Source: Faecalibacterium sp. UBA1360 (GTDB lineage: Bacteria; Bacillota; Clostridia; Oscillospirales; Ruminococcaceae). From it: a stretch of 6,358 bases of DNA. The notes beneath the pieces are model-generated. The model did no database searches. It was not told the DNA's origin and worked only from the letters and a program-made list of their open reading frames with translations. The DNA is taken from positions 4,667-11,024 of the forward strand of contig DBRU01000035.1 of assembly GCA_002306375.1 (NCBI GenBank), in the 5' to 3' direction. Below, one piece after another: positions 1 through 5,150 of this stretch (position 1 is the first letter of the stretch; every line of letters begins with the position of its first letter). The position numbers and the translations under genes are program-made.

Positions 1-17
1 GCGCTCTCCCGGGCGTT

Positions 18-1040
18 TTACCGCGCCAGCTCGCCCCGCCAGATCACCTGGGAGCACACATACCCCAGCTCGCAGGCGGACTGGGGGAACCCCAGCCGGA
101 ACAGGATCTTGTTGGCCAGGCGCGCGCCGATGGTGGGCGTCTGCACGTCCACCGTGGTGATGCGGTGGGCCACGTTGGCGTACTCGTCGTTGTTGTCAAA
201 GCCGGTCAGATAGACCCGGTCCTCCCGGGGCAGGCCGCGCTCGTCGTAATACTGCTGGATGAAATGGGCGATGTAGTCGCTGGCGCACACGTACCCTTCG
301 GGCAGTTCGCCCCGGGCGCTCAGCTCGTCCAGAAAACGGCTGATCTCCTCGTAATGGGTGTGCAGGCCGAAGGGCCCGGTCAGGCACAGGGCGGGGTCGG
401 GCTCAAGGCCGCGGTCGCGGTAGGCGTCCAGGAACCCCCGGTATCGGTCGGTGTTGGTCTGGGCGTACCCCACGTCGCCGATGAAGCTCAGCCGCCGCAC
501 GCCCATGTCCAGCAGCCGCCCGGTGATGCGGCGCAAGGGCGCCCGGCCCTCGATGAGCAGCAGGTCGCCGCCCAGCGTTTCGGGGTTCAGGTTGGGCACC
601 GTGTCCAGAAACACCTTGGGCTGGGGCAGCTCGCTGAGCAGGCGCAGAAGGGGCTCGGAATAGACGTTGAGCACGATGATGCCCGCCACCGACCCGTCGG
701 TCAGCGCCGCGGGCAGGGTATAGCCGTCGTCGCCGTAGGTGGGCAGGTAGGTGTACATCAGGTTCCAGTTGCGCTTGGCCAGCTCCCGGGCCAGCTGGTG
801 GATGATCTGCATCCAGAACAAAGAGCTTTCGGGCCGGCTGACCACCACCGACACGGTGCGCGCCGCCGTGGCCGCCGGGTCGGCCTCCGTCACTTTGCCG
901 TAGCCCAGCTCCCGGGCTTTCTGCTGGATCTGCTGGCGCAGGCCCTCGGACACGCCGGGGCGGTTGTTCAGGGCTTTCCATACCGTGATGCGCGAGGTGG
1001 ACAGCGCGTCGGCGATCTCCTGCATGGTGGGCTTGGACAT
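18..1040 (-). CDS. LacI-family transcriptional regulator
   Basis: A 340-residue LacI/GalR-type repressor, the usual length for the family. Residues 5-24 form the helix-turn-helix, followed by the family signature NNRPGVS (residues 25-31) and ARELGY (42-47). Residues 62-340 are a periplasmic-binding-protein-like sensor domain, starting TVSVVVSRPESS and ending in a typical region around VYLTGFDNNDE (276-286). The start at 1038-1040 is chosen because it puts the HTH at the extreme N-terminus and has an AAGGAGG site five bases upstream. A longer frame reaching 1196 would translate the promoter. The linker (residues 48-61) lacks the usual hinge-helix pattern N-x-x-A-x-x-L. The gene is divergent from the transport operon, and by the common pattern for such pairs it probably senses the imported sugar, represses the operon and controls itself. 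The ligand cannot be read from the sequence. Confidence 0.93.
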   Translation of the reverse strand: MSKPTMQEIADALSTSRITVWKALNNRPGVSEGLRQQIQQKARELGYGKVTEADPAATAARTVSVVVSRPESSLFWMQIIHQLARELAKRNWNLMYTYLPTYGDDGYTLPAALTDGSVAGIIVLNVYSEPLLRLLSELPQPKVFLDTVPNLNPETLGGDLLLIEGRAPLRRITGRLLDMGVRRLSFIGDVGYAQTNTDRYRGFLDAYRDRGLEPDPALCLTGPFGLHTHYEEISRFLDELSARGELPEGYVCASDYIAHFIQQYYDERGLPREDRVYLTGFDNNDEYANVAHRITTVDVQTPTIGARLANKILFRLGFPQSACELGYVCSQVIWRGELAR

Positions 1041-1045
1041 GGGGG

Positions 1046-1052
1046 CCTCCTT
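1046..1052 (-). promoter_or_regulatory. Ribosome binding site of the LacI regulator
   Basis: Read on the minus strand this is AAGGAGG, a near-perfect Shine-Dalgarno sequence five bases before the ATG at 1040. It decides the start against the 52-codon longer open frame, which has no comparable site. Confidence 0.85.
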
Positions 1053-1109
1053 CTCAAAAAATGCCGGGCCGGGCGGCGGCGGGGCGGAACTTTCCTTTAC
1101 AATGTACCC

Positions 1110-1138
1110 ATTATACCCCACGAAATGACAAAAAGCAA
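1110..1138 (-). promoter_or_regulatory. Sigma-70-type promoter for the LacI regulator
   Basis: On the minus strand a perfect -10 box TATAAT (1110-1115) is preceded, after exactly 17 bases, by TTGCTT (1133-1138), a partial match to the -35 consensus. Transcription would begin near 1103, giving an untranslated leader of about 60 bases before the regulator ATG. The -10 box is strong and the -35 weak; the pairing is inferred from spacing. Confidence 0.65.
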
Positions 1139-1146
1139 TACAATGG

Positions 1147-1160
1147 TTAACAAATGTTAA
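1147..1160. promoter_or_regulatory. Candidate operator, perfect inverted repeat TTAACA-AA-TGTTAA
   Basis: A perfect 6+2+6 inverted repeat lies nine bases upstream of the -35 box of the regulator promoter. Its size and even symmetry fit LacI-family operators, but its centre is AA rather than the classical CG. Binding by the neighbouring regulator is an inference from position and from related TTAAC repeats at the opposite promoter. Confidence 0.5.
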
Positions 1161-1281
1161 TGACGTTAAAAAAGCCCATAAACAAGCCTTTTTCACACCT
1201 TATGAGCGAGTTGCCCATAAATTTTTAGAAAACAATGACGGAATTATTACAGACAACAAATCGGCGGTCTTTTTGTACAGG

Positions 1282-1317
1282 TTGACGATTGACAAGTCCA
1301 TTCGACACGGTTAATAT
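1282..1317 (+). promoter_or_regulatory. Sigma-70-type promoter for the transport operon
   Basis: A perfect -35 box TTGACA (1289-1294) is followed after 17 bases by TAATAT (1312-1317), a four-of-six -10 match. TATAAA at 1315-1320 is a better hexamer but would need a 20-base spacer. A second TTGAC (1282-1286) lies seven bases upstream of the first, giving a tandem -35-like pair. The predicted start point is near 1324, with a leader of about 90 bases. Confidence 0.6.
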
Positions 1318-1326
1318 AAAATTAAC
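1310..1326. promoter_or_regulatory. Candidate operator over the operon -10 box
   Basis: GTTAAT (1310-1315) and ATTAAC (1321-1326) form a perfect six-base inverted repeat with a five-base spacer. It covers the -10 region of the operon promoter, where bound repressor would block RNA polymerase. AT-rich DNA makes chance symmetry easier, but the shared TTAAC half-site with 1147-1160 and 1354-1380 supports function. Confidence 0.45.
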
Positions 1327-1336
1327 AATTTTGGTG

Positions 1337-1390
1337 CACGGCGGCAACGTGCGGTTAACATATTAACAAAACGTGTTAACTTCCGCCGTG
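1337..1390 (+). promoter_or_regulatory. Nested stem-loop in the operon 5' leader
   Basis: CACGGCGG (1337-1344) pairs perfectly with CCGCCGTG (1383-1390). Inside it, GTTAACA (1354-1360) pairs perfectly with TGTTAAC (1374-1380) around a 13-base loop. The outer stem ends exactly where the duplicated Shine-Dalgarno units begin. The inner repeat may also serve as a third DNA operator for the LacI protein. A competing small hairpin GCACG/CGTGC (1336-1340 with 1348-1352) uses part of the same left arm. The function could be operator, mRNA stabiliser or translational control; the sequence alone does not decide. Confidence 0.5.
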
Positions 1391-1407
1391 AAAGGAGAGA
1401 AAGGAGA
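1390..1407 (+). promoter_or_regulatory. Duplicated ribosome binding site of permease 1
   Basis: GAAAGGAGA is repeated perfectly in tandem (1390-1398 and 1399-1407). The second AAAGGAG (1400-1406) lies six bases before the ATG at 1413, ideal spacing. The first lies 15 bases away, too far to position that start, and no start codon sits at the right distance for it. Confidence 0.75.
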
Positions 1408-1412
1408 CGCCC

Positions 1413-2384
1413 ATGAAGAAAGACAAGGCGGAAAACGCACCCCAGCTGGCCAAGCGCAAAAGGCACTGGTCGCGGGACGACACCGAGCTGACCCTGCTGG
1501 GTCTGCCGGCGACCATCTGGTTTGCGGTGTTCTGCTACCTGCCCATGTTCGGCCTCGTCATCTCGTTCAAGGACTTCAAGCTGTCCCCCGGCAAGGGCTT
1601 TCTGGTCAGCCTGTTTGAGAGCGACTGGTGCGGGTTCAAGAACTTCAACTTCTTTTTGACCAGCAACACCTTCGGCATGCTCTTGCGCAACACCCTTTTG
1701 TACAACCTGGTGTTCATCGTCATCAACCTGGTCATCCCGGTCACCCTGGCCATCATCATCAACCAGCTGTATTCCAAGTTCGCGTCCAAGTGCTACCAGA
1801 CCATGATGTTCTTCCCCTACTTCATGTCCTGGGTCGTGGTCAGCTACTTCGTGTACGCCTTCCTGAACCCGGACAAGGGCCTGGCCAACAACATCATCCA
1901 GCTGTTCGGCGGCGACAAGGTCATGTGGTACTCTCAGCCCAGCTACTGGCCCTTCATCCTGACCTTCATGTCCACCTGGAAGTCCATGGGCTACAACATG
2001 GTCGTCTACCTGGCCAGCATCACCGGCATCGACGCCACTTTGTACGAGGCCGCCATCCTGGACGGCGCCACCAAGTGGCAGCAGGCCAAGTTCATCACCA
2101 TCCCCTCCATCAAGCCCATGATCATCATGATGTTCATCCTGAACATCGGCAAGATCTTCTACTCGGACTTCGGCCTGTTCTGGCAGGTCACCCAGGGCGT
2201 GCCCAACTCGCTGTACAACGTGGTCAGCACCTTCGACACCTACATCTACCAGGCCATCCAGAGCCAGGTCAGCGTGGGCCAGACCGCGGCCGCCGGCCTG
2301 TTCCAGGCCGTGTGCTGCTGCGTCACGATCCTGATCACCAACTTCATCGTCTCTAAGATCGATGAAGAGAGCGCCATCATCTGA
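1413..2384 (+). CDS. ABC sugar-importer permease, LplB-like (CUT1 type)
   Basis: A 323-residue inner-membrane permease subunit that would carry an oligosaccharide across the membrane as a heterodimer with the next gene product. A basic cytoplasmic N-terminus (to about residue 25) is followed by six likely membrane segments, near residues 27-51, 97-117, 130-150, 176-198, 234-252 and 288-312. The ATPase-coupling EAA loop is clear: E212-A-A-I-L-D-G218, ending I-P-S-I-K-P at 230-235. The family assignment to LplB-like polysaccharide permeases rests on this loop, the length and the C-terminal SKIDEESAII ending. The start is supported by AAAGGAG six bases upstream. It is the first gene of the operon, with a 15-base gap to the next. 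Residues 301-303 are three consecutive cysteines in the last membrane segment, which is unusual. Confidence 0.93.
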   Translation: MKKDKAENAPQLAKRKRHWSRDDTELTLLGLPATIWFAVFCYLPMFGLVISFKDFKLSPGKGFLVSLFESDWCGFKNFNFFLTSNTFGMLLRNTLLYNLVFIVINLVIPVTLAIIINQLYSKFASKCYQTMMFFPYFMSWVVVSYFVYAFLNPDKGLANNIIQLFGGDKVMWYSQPSYWPFILTFMSTWKSMGYNMVVYLASITGIDATLYEAAILDGATKWQQAKFITIPSIKPMIIMMFILNIGKIFYSDFGLFWQVTQGVPNSLYNVVSTFDTYIYQAIQSQVSVGQTAAAGLFQAVCCCVTILITNFIVSKIDEESAII

Positions 2385-2395
2385 GGAGGGAGGAG
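2385..2395 (+). promoter_or_regulatory. Ribosome binding site of permease 2
   Basis: Purine-rich GGAGGGAGGAG fills almost all of the gap between the two permease genes. The GGAGG at 2385 has a ten-base spacer and the GGAG at 2392 a four-base spacer, so either could pair with 16S rRNA to set the ATG at 2400. Confidence 0.7.
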
Positions 2396-2399
2396 CAAC

Positions 2400-3365
2400 A
2401 TGACTATTTCCGAAAAGCGGGAAGCCCGCAAGGCTGAAAAGGCCCTGGCGCGGGAGGAAGCCAAGGCTGCGTTCCGCCTGAACCAGATCAAACCGGCCAC
2501 CAACGGCCTGTTCAACGCGCTGTTCGTTCTGCTGTCCTTCATCTGCCTGTTCCCCGTGTTCTACGTGGTGATCATCTCCATCAGCTCGGAGGAATCCATC
2601 CGCCTGAACGGCTACGCCCTGATCCCCGAGACCTTCTCCGCCAGCGCGTACATGTTCCTGTGGAACGAGCGCGGCACCATCTTCCACGCGCTGTACATCT
2701 CGGTGCTGGTCACCGTCGTCGGCACCGTGCTGGGCGTTCTGCTCACCACCACCATGGGCTACGTGCTGTCCCGCCCGCAGTACCGTCTGCGCAACTTCTT
2801 CAACTGGGTCGTGTTCATCCCCATGATCTTCAACGGCGGCATGATCGCCAACTACGTGGTCGTGGCCAACCTCTTGCACCTCAACGACACGATCTGGTGC
2901 CTGGTGCTGCCCCTGGCGGTGTCCAGCTTCAACGTGGTCATATCCAAGACCTTCTTCCGCACCACGATCCCCGACTCCATCATTGAGTCGGCCAAGATCG
3001 ACGGCGCCACCCAGCTGACCATCTTCAGCCGCATCGTGGTGCCCATCTCCAAGCCCGTGTTCGCCACCATCGGCCTGTTTTTGACCTTCGGTTACTGGAA
3101 CGACTGGTTCCAGTCCAGCCTGTACATCTCCAAGAACAACCTGTACAGCCTGCAGGCCCTTTTGAACAACATGATGAAGAACCTGGACTACATCGCCAAC
3201 AACCCCTCCGCCGGCCTGAGCCTGCAGCAGTACCGCAACTCCATGCCGTCCGAGTCGGTGCGCATGGCCATCGCGGTCGTCATCGTCATCCCCATTGCCT
3301 GCGCCTATCCCTTCTTCCAGAAGTACTTCATCTCCGGCCTGACCATCGGCGCGGTCAAGGGCTGA
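2400..3365 (+). CDS. ABC sugar-importer permease, YtcP/MalG-like (CUT1 type)
   Basis: A 321-residue second permease subunit and partner of the preceding protein. A charged, Lys/Glu/Ala-rich cytoplasmic N-terminus (residues 1-30) leads into six probable membrane segments, near 37-60, 97-121, 132-156, 164-182, 217-236 and 287-306. The EAA loop reads E196-S-A-K-I-D-G202, with V-V-P-I-S-K-P at 213-219; the family's second E-A-A alanine position is serine here. The C-terminus, QKYFISGLTIGAVKG, is a hallmark of this permease group. The ribosome binding site GGAGGGAGGAG fills the 15-base gap after the first permease, so the two are surely co-transcribed and probably made in similar amounts. The short gap to the binding-protein gene holds a hairpin. 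Confidence 0.93.
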   Translation: MTISEKREARKAEKALAREEAKAAFRLNQIKPATNGLFNALFVLLSFICLFPVFYVVIISISSEESIRLNGYALIPETFSASAYMFLWNERGTIFHALYISVLVTVVGTVLGVLLTTTMGYVLSRPQYRLRNFFNWVVFIPMIFNGGMIANYVVVANLLHLNDTIWCLVLPLAVSSFNVVISKTFFRTTIPDSIIESAKIDGATQLTIFSRIVVPISKPVFATIGLFLTFGYWNDWFQSSLYISKNNLYSLQALLNNMMKNLDYIANNPSAGLSLQQYRNSMPSESVRMAIAVVIVIPIACAYPFFQKYFISGLTIGAVKG

Positions 3366-3381
3366 TCCCTCCCTGTATGAA

Positions 3382-3397
3382 CGCGGGGTCCCCCGCG
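3382..3397 (+). other. GC hairpin between permease 2 and the binding-protein gene
   Basis: CGCGGGG (3382-3388) and CCCCGCG (3391-3397) are perfectly complementary around TC, so in RNA at least six GC pairs close a four-base loop. No T-run follows, so it is not a standard intrinsic terminator. Similar intercistronic hairpins before binding-protein genes are known, as in the malE-malF region, to protect RNA ends and let the binding protein be made in excess. That role here is an inference. Confidence 0.6.
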
Positions 3398-3431
3398 GCA
3401 TGATACACCCAAACAACAAAGGAGAAAGCAC

Positions 3432-4925
3432 ATGAGCAAGTTAACAAAAGTTCTGTCTCTCGGCATGGTCGGCGCAATGGCCCTGGGCCTGGCCGCCTGC
3501 GGCGGGGACAACAGCTCCTCCGCTGCCACCGGCGCCACCGACAGCGTCGTCACCCTGACCTGGGTCACCGTCGGCAACGGCCAGCCCGCCAACTACGACG
3601 CCTGGCTCGAGCAGATCAACCCCTACCTGGAAGAGAAGATCGGCGTCAACCTGGACGTGCAGGTCGTTTCCTGGGGCGACTGGGACAACCGCCGCAACGT
3701 CATCGTCAACACCGCCGGCGAGTATGACATCCTGTTCACCAACATGAACACCTATGTCAACGACGTCACCATCGGCGCCTTCGCCGACATCAGCGAGCTG
3801 GTCAAGACCGCCACCCCCGACCTGTACGCCTCCATCCCCGAGGATTACTGGGAAGCCTGCGAAGTGGGCGGCAAGCTGTACGCCGTGCCTTCCTACAAGG
3901 ACTCCTCCATCAGCGAGTACCTGGTCTGGGATAAGGAACTGGCCGAAAGCACCGGCTTCACCATCCCCGAATCCATCTCGATGGCCGAGCTGGGCACCAT
4001 GACCGACGTGCTGGCCGCCATGAAGGACGCCTCCGGCGAAGCCTCCTTCCCCATGAACCAGAACGGCGCCACCTGGGTCGCCTTCGAGTACGACAACATG
4101 GGCACCGGCCTGCTGCCCATCGGCGTGCGCTATGACGACGCCTCCGCCACCGTCGTGTCCGTCCTCGAGCAGGAGGACATCCAGGCTTCTCTGGACACCT
4201 TCCATGAATGGTATCAGGCCGGCATCATCAACTCCGACGCCGCCACCAAGCCCGAAGAGAACAACTACAAGCCCTGCAGCGTGGCTCAGGGCTGGTCCGG
4301 CGCCGCCAAGACCACTTGGGGCCCCAACATGGGCGTTGAGGCTGCCGTCACCAAGCTCGGCCCCACCATCGTCTCCAACGACACCGTCCGCGGCTCCATG
4401 AACTGCATCTCCGCCAACTGCGCCTACCCCGAAAAGGCCCTGCAGCTGCTGGAACTGGTCAACACCGACTCTTACGTCCGCGACCTGCTGTACTACGGCG
4501 TCCAGGGCGATGACTGGGATTACACCGACGACACCAAGGAATGGGTCCACAAGAACAACGCCAACTGGACCATGGCCGGCTACACCCAGGGCAGCTTCTT
4601 CGTCGTCACCCCCACCGACGACTACGACTTCAACCAGTATGACGAAGTCAAGGAGCTCAACGAGCAGGCTTCTCCCTCCGTGCTGCTGGGCTTCAGCCTG
4701 GACACCAGCGCCTTCAAGGATGACCTGACCAACTGCGTCGCCATCTACGAGCGCTACAAGGGCGAGCTGCTGACCGGCACCAAGGCCACCGACGAGATCG
4801 TCCCCGCCATCATGAGCGAGCTGCGCGCCGCCGGCTTTGACGACATCGTCGCCCAGTGCCAGGAGCAGGTGGACGCCTTCATCGCCGGCAACGGCGGCTC
4901 CACCGCCGAGACCGCGGCCGAATGA
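3432..4925 (+). CDS. ABC-importer solute-binding lipoprotein, DUF3502 type
   Basis: A 497-residue extracellular lipoprotein that would capture the sugar and deliver it to the two permeases. The N-terminus is a lipoprotein signal: K3, K6, a hydrophobic stretch 7-20 and lipobox L20-A-A-C23, followed by a Ser/Ala/Gly-rich tether (24-38). The mature part resembles the large LplA-like family-1 binding proteins: VVSWGDWDNRRNVI (78-91), GEYDILFT (96-103), GGKLYAVPSYKDSS (146-159) and GSMNCISANC (321-330). The tail matches the DUF3502 pattern: LLGFSLDTS (418-426), a YERYKGELLTGT stretch (439-450) and a helix ending near residue 485. Many tryptophans (W81, W84, W288, W296) suit carbohydrate stacking. 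The start has AAAGGAG seven bases upstream. It follows both permeases, and a hairpin in the gap may allow higher expression. The exact ligand is unknown. Confidence 0.93.
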   Translation: MSKLTKVLSLGMVGAMALGLAACGGDNSSSAATGATDSVVTLTWVTVGNGQPANYDAWLEQINPYLEEKIGVNLDVQVVSWGDWDNRRNVIVNTAGEYDILFTNMNTYVNDVTIGAFADISELVKTATPDLYASIPEDYWEACEVGGKLYAVPSYKDSSISEYLVWDKELAESTGFTIPESISMAELGTMTDVLAAMKDASGEASFPMNQNGATWVAFEYDNMGTGLLPIGVRYDDASATVVSVLEQEDIQASLDTFHEWYQAGIINSDAATKPEENNYKPCSVAQGWSGAAKTTWGPNMGVEAAVTKLGPTIVSNDTVRGSMNCISANCAYPEKALQLLELVNTDSYVRDLLYYGVQGDDWDYTDDTKEWVHKNNANWTMAGYTQGSFFVVTPTDDYDFNQYDEVKELNEQASPSVLLGFSLDTSAFKDDLTNCVAIYERYKGELLTGTKATDEIVPAIMSELRAAGFDDIVAQCQEQVDAFIAGNGGSTAETAAE

Positions 4926-5019
4926 GGAACGTCTGAACCCGTATCCCTAACCGAATCCAACCTATGAAGAAGGCCGTCGCTTTGCGCGGGCAGGAGAAAA
5001 CAGCAGCAGTGGCAAACGC

Positions 5020-5096
5020 GCCGCCGCCTTTGATCGAACAGAATTTCTCAAGATCAACCTTTGTTTTCCCCCACCCGGCCCAGCGGCGGCCTTTTT
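5020..5096 (+). terminator. Possible attenuator or partial terminator before the glycosidase
   Basis: GCCGCCGC (5020-5027) is perfectly complementary to GCGGCGGC (5083-5090). One C and then TTTTT (5092-5096) follow, giving the GC-stem plus T-run layout of an intrinsic terminator. The enclosed region is 55 bases, long for a simple terminator, though it contains its own hairpin (5030-5057). A smaller GGCC/GGCC hairpin (5077-5080 with 5088-5091) competes and abuts the same T-run. It could end part of the transcription after the binding-protein gene. Confidence 0.35.
5030..5057. promoter_or_regulatory. Nested dyad TTGATC...GATCAA upstream of the glycosidase gene
   Basis: TTGATC (5030-5035) and GATCAA (5052-5057) form a perfect inverted repeat. 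Inside it is a nearly concentric palindrome AGAA-T-TTCT (5040-5048). The symmetry suggests a protein-binding site or a stable RNA hairpin. It is unlike the TTAAC repeats of the divergent region, so if it is an operator it probably belongs to another regulator. No good promoter is visible next to it. Confidence 0.35.
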
Positions 5097-5150
5097 ATGG
5101 GAAAAACCACCCAACATCTGTACCGAGGACCCCGCCGGGGACGTACGCCT

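Larger units (their letters stand above)
1041..1412. other. Divergent control region between regulator and transport operon
   Basis: This 372-base stretch without a gene is visibly AT-rich compared with the GC-rich genes around it. It holds the ribosome binding site and promoter of the regulator on the minus strand (1046-1052 and 1110-1138) and the promoter of the operon on the plus strand (1282-1317). It also contains TTAAC-type inverted repeats at 1147-1160, 1310-1326 and 1354-1380, and the structured leader of the operon (about 1324-1412). GTTAAC occurs three times, at 1146, 1354 and 1375. I see no convincing small gene or RNA gene between 1170 and 1280. Confidence 0.85.
4926..5150. other. 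Gap of 225 bases before the glycosidase gene
   Basis: This gap is much larger than the other operon gaps (15 and 66 bases). It contains the dyad and GC-stem described at 5020-5096, and a short CCCC-GCC-GGGG hairpin (5130-5140) whose right arm overlaps the only Shine-Dalgarno-like GGGGA (5137-5141). An ATG at 4964 has no ribosome binding site and leads into a frame that merely overlaps the glycosidase. No strong promoter was found, so the glycosidase may depend on readthrough. Confidence 0.6.

Noticed and set aside
165..1160. A 331-codon plus-strand frame opposite the LacI gene
   Set aside because: It is a Gly/Val/Gln-rich shadow of the LacI gene, which has a well-defined HTH and sensor domain.
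1168..1193. An A-run/T-run hairpin (AAAAAG with CTTTTT)
   Set aside because: The stem is almost all A-T pairs with one G-C, and no gene ends there. It is too weak to call a terminator.
1041..1196. A 52-codon N-terminal extension of the LacI regulator
   Set aside because: It would translate the TATAAT box and candidate operator, has no ribosome binding site, and would bury the HTH away from the N-terminus.
1150..1390. A CcpA-type catabolite (cre) site in the control region
   Set aside because: No stretch fits the TG-N-AA-N-CG-N-T-N-CA pattern well. The repeats here lack the central CG.
1311..3431. A 706-codon open frame on the minus strand opposite both permeases
   Set aside because: It is rich in Asp/Gly/Val/Gln/His with no recognisable domain, as expected from the complement of genes with strong C-ending codon use. 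The plus-strand permeases fully explain the DNA.
3441..4550. A 369-codon minus-strand open frame opposite the binding-protein gene
   Set aside because: It is Gly/Val/Asp-rich low-complexity shadow coding produced by codon bias, with no plausible start context.
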